The notes under the pieces are model-generated. The model had not been told where the DNA came from, ran no database searches, and saw nothing but the letters and a program-made list of their open reading frames with translations. A DNA stretch of 64,000 nt, taken from an uncultured Alphaproteobacteria bacterium (GTDB taxonomy: Bacteria > Pseudomonadota > Alphaproteobacteria > Rhizobiales > Ancalomicrobiaceae). The stretch is from contig CALBKH010000084.1 in the NCBI GenBank assembly GCA_937892955.1, forward strand, positions 1 through 64,000, written 5' to 3'. The position numbers and the translations under genes were made by a program. Shown here piece after piece: positions 60,124-64,000 of the stretch (its first letter is position 1; every line of letters begins with the position of its first letter).

Positions 60124-61404
60124 ATGACCGCGTTCAAGTCCGATTTCCTGCGCGTGCTCTCCGAGCGCGGCTTCATCCACCAGATCTCCGATCCGGCAGG
60201 TCTCGACGAAGCCTGCGCCAAGGGTCCGATCACCGCCTATATCGGCTTCGACGCGACCGCCCCCTCGCTCCACGCCGGCTCGCTGATCCAGATCATGATG
60301 CTGCACTGGATGCAGGAGACCGGTCATCGGCCGATCGCCCTGATGGGCGGCGGCACCACCATGATCGGCGATCCGTCGTTCAAGGACGAGGCGCGCAAGC
60401 TCCTCACCGTCGAGGACATCGACCGGAACCTGGAGGGCATCAAGCGGGTGTTCTCGAAGTTCCTCGACTTCGACGGCGGCCGAGCCTTGATGATCAACAA
60501 CGCCGACTGGCTGCGCCACCTCAACTACGTCGAGTTCCTGCGCGATGTCGGCCGCCACTTCTCGGTCAACAAGATGCTCAGCTACGACTCGGTCAAGCTG
60601 CGCCTCGACCGCGAGCAGTCGCTGAGCTTCCTCGAGTTCAACTACATGATCCTGCAGGGCTACGACTTCGTCGAGCTCCACCGCCGCACCGGCTGCATCC
60701 TGCAGATGGGCGGCTCGGATCAGTGGGGCAACATCGTCAACGGCATCGATCTCGGCCACAAGATGGAGCGGGCGCAGTTCTACGCGCTGACCTCGCCGCT
60801 ACTCACCACCTCGTCGGGCGGCAAGATGGGCAAGACCGCCTCCGGCGCGATCTGGCTCGAGCCCGACATGCTCAGCCCCTACGACTACTGGCAGTATTGG
60901 CGCAACACCGAGGACGCCGACGTCGGCCGCTTCTTCAAGCTCTACACCAAGCTGCCGATGGACGAGATCGCCCGCCTCGCTGCGCTGGGCGGGGCCGAGA
61001 TCAACGAAGCCAAGAAGATCCTGGCGACCGAGGTCACCGCCCTCGTCCACGGCCGCACCGCGGCCGATCAGGCGGCCGAGACGGCGCGCAAGACCTTCGA
61101 GGAAGGCGCGCTCGCCGCGACGCTGCCGACGGTCGAGATCCCCACCGCCGAGCTTTCCGCCGGCCTCGGCGTCCTCGCTGCCTTCGTCCGCGCCGGCCTC
61201 GCCGCCTCCAACGGCGAAGCCCGCCGGGCGGTCCAGGGCGGCGCAGTCAAGGTCAACGACGTCCCGGTCGCCGACGAGCGCCTGACGCTCACCGCCGCCG
61301 ACCTCGTCGACGGCGTGATCAAGCTCTCCCAGGGCAAGAAGAAGCACGTGCTGCTGAAGCCGGTGAATTTGGGCCCGATCCCGGACGGAGGGGATTGGGA
61401 GTGA
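60124..61404 (+). CDS. tyrS: Tyrosyl-tRNA synthetase
   Basis: The 426-residue class I synthetase has AYIGFDATAPSLHAGSL with the HIGH-like HAGS, GYDFVELHRRTGCILQMGGSDQWGNI, KMGKTASG for KMSKS, and the C-terminal S4 domain (ASNGEARRAVQGGAVKVNDVPVAD). It charges tRNA(Tyr) in the cytoplasm. The start is the ATG at 60124. Confidence 0.98.
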   Translation: MTAFKSDFLRVLSERGFIHQISDPAGLDEACAKGPITAYIGFDATAPSLHAGSLIQIMMLHWMQETGHRPIALMGGGTTMIGDPSFKDEARKLLTVEDIDRNLEGIKRVFSKFLDFDGGRALMINNADWLRHLNYVEFLRDVGRHFSVNKMLSYDSVKLRLDREQSLSFLEFNYMILQGYDFVELHRRTGCILQMGGSDQWGNIVNGIDLGHKMERAQFYALTSPLLTTSSGGKMGKTASGAIWLEPDMLSPYDYWQYWRNTEDADVGRFFKLYTKLPMDEIARLAALGGAEINEAKKILATEVTALVHGRTAADQAAETARKTFEEGALAATLPTVEIPTAELSAGLGVLAAFVRAGLAASNGEARRAVQGGAVKVNDVPVADERLTLTAADLVDGVIKLSQGKKKHVLLKPVNLGPIPDGGDWE

Positions 61405-61820
61405 TCCGACAAGCGAATTGAGGCCGTCATCCCCGGCCGGAGCGAAGCGGAGGGGAAGGGGATCCAGGCGGCGTCTCGCCGAACCGAAACGTCGCTGGGT
61501 CCCCTTCCCTCGCCCTTCGGGCTCGCCGGGGACGACGGCCGAGAATCGGGAGCGACGTCCCTCCCCCACACGTCTCGCGTCCACCAGTGGTCGACGTCAC
61601 AGGATGGCCCTCGCCGTTCACCTCCGCCTTGAAATCGCTCCCCTCCCCGGCGTATGAACACCCTCGGTCGGCAGTTCACCGAGGCGTCGCCACCCCTCAC
61701 GGGGCAAGCTCAACCTGCCATCATCTCCGCACTCGACACGCCTTCTCGTCGTGCCGCGTCGGCAAGGGCGACCACCGGCAGTCCTCAGGACCCCTGCGGC
61801 ACATCGCACGAGGAAGAGCG
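61405..61820. other. 416-bp spacer after tyrS
   Basis: It holds element D copy 2 and no supported gene. Its right part is unremarkable. Confidence 0.6.
61424..61540. repeat. Palindromic element family D, copy 2
   Basis: Arms CCGTCATCCCCGGCCGGAGC... and ...GCTCGCCGGGGACGACGG match copy 1 at 20786-20898 in the outer parts, with differing centre. It lies 19 bases after the tyrS stop and may end that transcript. Confidence 0.8.
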
Positions 61821-62366
61821 ATGTCCAGAACGCCCCTGCCCTTCGCCACGAGCGACATCTCCGCGCTCGCCCGTTCGCTCGCCCGCCAGTCGGCGGACCA
61901 CGACGGCGCCCCCGGTCACGTCGATTGGCTGAACATGCTGGCGCGCGGCGTCGGCTTCTCGAACTTCCAGCATTTCCGCGCCCAGGCGGAGGACCGCGAG
62001 AAGCTCGAGACCCCACCACCGCCGACCGTGCCGGTCGACATGGTCCGCCTCGCCCGCATCGCTCGCTATTTCGACGAGGCGGGCAAGTTGATCCGCTGGC
62101 CCGGAAAAGCGAGCCATCGGCCGGATTGCCTGTGGGTGATGTGGTCGCGCCTGCCGGCCGATCGGGTCATGCACGAACGCGAGGTCAACCGGCGCCTCGG
62201 TGCCGAACATCTCTTCGGCGACCATGCGCTGCTGCGGCGCGAGTTGGTCGACAACGGCCTGATGCGCCGGACGATCGACGGCCGCGAATACCGCCGCATC
62301 GAAAAGGCACCACCGGCCGAAGCGCGGGAAGCGATCCGTCTCGTCGGCCGACGCACCCGGTCGTGA
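61821..62366 (+). CDS. DUF2087 domain protein
   Basis: The 181-residue protein has an N-terminal helical part (SDISALARSLARQSADHDGAPGHVDWLNMLARGVGFSNFQHFRAQ) and the C-terminal DUF2087 core EREVNRRLGAEHLFGDHALLRRELVDNGLMRRTIDGREYRRIE. DUF2087 is a winged-helix-like domain of unknown function. GAGGAAGAGCG is a strong ribosome site. Confidence 0.83.
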   Translation: MSRTPLPFATSDISALARSLARQSADHDGAPGHVDWLNMLARGVGFSNFQHFRAQAEDREKLETPPPPTVPVDMVRLARIARYFDEAGKLIRWPGKASHRPDCLWVMWSRLPADRVMHEREVNRRLGAEHLFGDHALLRRELVDNGLMRRTIDGREYRRIEKAPPAEAREAIRLVGRRTRS

Positions 62367-62478
62367 CCGCGATGCGGGGAGACACCCCTCTCCCCGCATC
62401 CGACCCTTCGATGGATCGCGATCCGGTGCTAGGGTCGGGCGACACCTCATCGCCGAGCCGAAGCAGCGGAAGCTCCCC

Positions 62479-62904
62479 ATGTCCGACAAGGTCGTCGTTC
62501 TCGCCGACGAACGCCCCGCCCCCTCCGACGGCCCCCTCGTGCGCGCCCGGCTCAGACTGCGGCTCGTCCTCGGCGCCGGTCACAAGCTCGGCCCCGGCAA
62601 GATCGATCTCCTGGAGGCGATCGCCGCCACCGGGTCGATCAGCGGCGCCGGTCGCACCATGGGCATGAGCTATCGCCGCGCCTGGATCCTCATCGACGAG
62701 GCCAATCGCATGTTCACCGAACCGCTGGTCGCCACCGCGGCGGGCGGCGCCGGTGGTGGCGGGGCGCATCTGACCGATCTCGGCCGCGAGGTCGTCGCCG
62801 CCTTCCGCCGCATCGAGGCGAGAACGCGCGAGGCGATCGCCGAGGAACTCGGCCCCGTCGAGGCGCGTTTCGCCGATCTCGACGCACCGCTCCCCGAGCG
62901 CTGA
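62479..62904 (+). CDS. ModE-N-type winged-helix regulator
   Basis: The 141-residue protein has the winged helix of ModE N-domain proteins: KIDLLEAIAATGSISGAGRTMGMSYRRAWILIDEANRMF, then HLTDLGREVVAAFRRIE. The molybdate-binding C-domains are absent. It lies next to and convergent with modC (2 bp apart), so control of molybdate uptake is likely, with the sensing step unknown. Confidence 0.88.
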   Translation: MSDKVVVLADERPAPSDGPLVRARLRLRLVLGAGHKLGPGKIDLLEAIAATGSISGAGRTMGMSYRRAWILIDEANRMFTEPLVATAAGGAGGGGAHLTDLGREVVAAFRRIEARTREAIAEELGPVEARFADLDAPLPER

Positions 62905-62906
62905 TC

Positions 62907-63998
62907 TCAATCGGCGACGACCCGCAGGCCCGGTACGGCGCGTTCGTCGATCGACACCGCCTTGATCAGCGCCTGCACCTCGTCGCCGGCGTCGAGCCCC
63001 AGGTCGTCGACGGCGAGCCGCGTCGCATAGGCGTGCAGCCGGTCGCCGCCTGTGAGTTCGAGCGTCACCAGCGCGAAGGGTCCGTGATCGGTGTCGACCC
63101 GGATCACTCGGCCCGCCAGCGCCGTGCGCACGCTGACCTGATGGGTCCGCGCCAGCGACAGCGTCACCTCGGTCGCGCGGATCGCCACCCGCACGTCCGA
63201 GCCGATCGTGGGCAGGAGCCCCGGCACGACGATCCGCCCGGCCGGATGGTCGACGAAGGAGAGCCCGTAGTCGGGATCGACCCGCCCCACCTCGCCCGTC
63301 AGCACCGAGACCGCCTCGAAGCGGCCGGCCGCCGGAGCGAGCGCCGTCGGCGCCAGCACCTCGGCCGGCGTGCCGATCCGCGCCACCTTTCCGTGATCGA
63401 GCCGGACCACCGTCGTGGCGAGCCGCGCCACCTCCTCGACCGAATGGCTGACGTAGACGATCGGAATGCCGAACTCGTCGCGCAGCCGTTCGATGAACGG
63501 CAGGATCTCCAGCTTGCGCTGGTCGTCGAGCGCCGCCAGCGGTTCATCCATCAGCAACAGATCGGGCGAAGTGAGCAGCGCCCGGCCGATCGCCACCCGC
63601 TGCTTCTCGCCACCCGACAACGTCGCCGGCCGCCGCTTCATCAGATGGCCGATGCCGAGCACCTCGACCACCGCGTCGCGACCGATCCGCCGCGCCGCTT
63701 TCGGCGTGAAGAAGCGGCCGTAGGCGAGATTGGTCGCCACGTCGAGATGGGGAAAGAGCTGCGCGTCCTGGAAGACGAGGCCGATGCGCCGACGATGCGG
63801 CCGCAGGCGCACCCCGGCGACCGTGTCGGCGAGCACCCGGTCGCCGAGGACGATGCGGCCCTCGTCGGGACATTCGAGCCCGGCGATCAGCCGGATCACC
63901 GTCGTCTTGCCGCAACCCGAGGGGCCGAAGAGACCGGTCACCCCGGCGCGCCCCTCGAAGGCGACGTCGAGGGCGAAGTCGCGCCGCGCCAGTTTCAC
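62907..63998 (-). CDS. modC: Molybdate ABC transporter ATP-binding protein (edge)
   Basis: ModC powers molybdate import. The 363-residue frame shows Walker A GPSGCGKTTVIRL, signature LSGGEKQRVAIGRAL, Walker B LLLMDEPLAALD, H-loop YVSHSVEEVARLA, and a C-terminal TOBE-like molybdate-binding domain. The GTG at 63998 is two bases from the window edge. The real start may lie beyond it, since the usual N-terminal strand looks short. modA and modB should lie to the right. Confidence 0.93.
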   Translation of the reverse strand: MKLARRDFALDVAFEGRAGVTGLFGPSGCGKTTVIRLIAGLECPDEGRIVLGDRVLADTVAGVRLRPHRRRIGLVFQDAQLFPHLDVATNLAYGRFFTPKAARRIGRDAVVEVLGIGHLMKRRPATLSGGEKQRVAIGRALLTSPDLLLMDEPLAALDDQRKLEILPFIERLRDEFGIPIVYVSHSVEEVARLATTVVRLDHGKVARIGTPAEVLAPTALAPAAGRFEAVSVLTGEVGRVDPDYGLSFVDHPAGRIVVPGLLPTIGSDVRVAIRATEVTLSLARTHQVSVRTALAGRVIRVDTDHGPFALVTLELTGGDRLHAYATRLAVDDLGLDAGDEVQALIKAVSIDERAVPGLRVVAD

Positions 63999-64000
63999 CG

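Overview
The window is about 64 kb of very GC-rich DNA, densely packed with short intergenic gaps. It looks like chromosomal DNA of an alphaproteobacterium of the order Hyphomicrobiales (Rhizobiales). The evidence is gene content and order: surE-pcm-nlpD beside yajC-secD-secF and the two complex I assembly-factor homologues, a suf cluster headed by a second cysteine desulfurase, an EipB/DUF1849 protein, a phasin, and gatCAB. The genus cannot be named from the sequence alone. No rRNA, tRNA, CRISPR array, prophage or insertion sequence was seen.

Left part (1-17.3 kb). A minus-strand block runs yajC, secD, secF, an Mth938-like (NDUFAF3-type) protein and a phytoene-synthase-fold (NDUFAF6-type) protein. 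It is flanked by a GNAT acetyltransferase, a DUF815 ATPase and a DinB protein. Then come an NlpD-like lipoprotein with a degenerate LytM domain, pcm, surE, two small proteins, a glutathione S-transferase, a GNAT and an orphan MotA/MotB-type stator pair. A RES/Xre toxin-antitoxin pair and gatB close the block.

Middle part (17.3-38 kb). A plus-strand gene encodes an unusual 520-residue protein that reads as a divergent amidase_2-like domain joined to an RlpA-like double-psi barrel; it is the most novel-looking gene here. Around it are a fosmidomycin-resistance-type MFS transporter, a secreted alpha/beta hydrolase, gatA, gatC, a methyltransferase and ruvX. The ClpS/ClpA adaptor-unfoldase pair, a phasin with a legible promoter and a SPOR-tailed D,D-carboxypeptidase follow. 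After them lie a J-domain/VWA pair, panC, a pterin dehydratase, EipB, RidA and a glycerophosphodiesterase.

Right part (38-64 kb). This holds a FemAB-like GNAT, a HIT protein, a GlsB-like membrane protein, azlCD, a VOC protein and the queuosine genes tgt-queA. BrnT/BrnA and DUF4258/XRE toxin-antitoxin pairs sit on either side of a cyclophilin, a TfoX-like protein and a second acetyltransferase. Next is the Fe-S assembly operon (IscS-like, sufB, C, D, S, T, A), then an alpha/beta hydrolase, a DapB-like reductase, anmK, tyrS, a DUF2087 protein, a ModE-N-like regulator and modC running to the window edge.

Intergenic spaces carry several families of palindromic elements, some present twice, plus clear rho-independent-type hairpins and a three-unit 33-bp hairpin array between yajC and secD. 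Most genes are housekeeping: protein export, translation accuracy, proteolysis, Fe-S biogenesis and envelope upkeep. The accessory signal is in the three toxin-antitoxin modules, the amidase-DPBB protein and the repeat elements.
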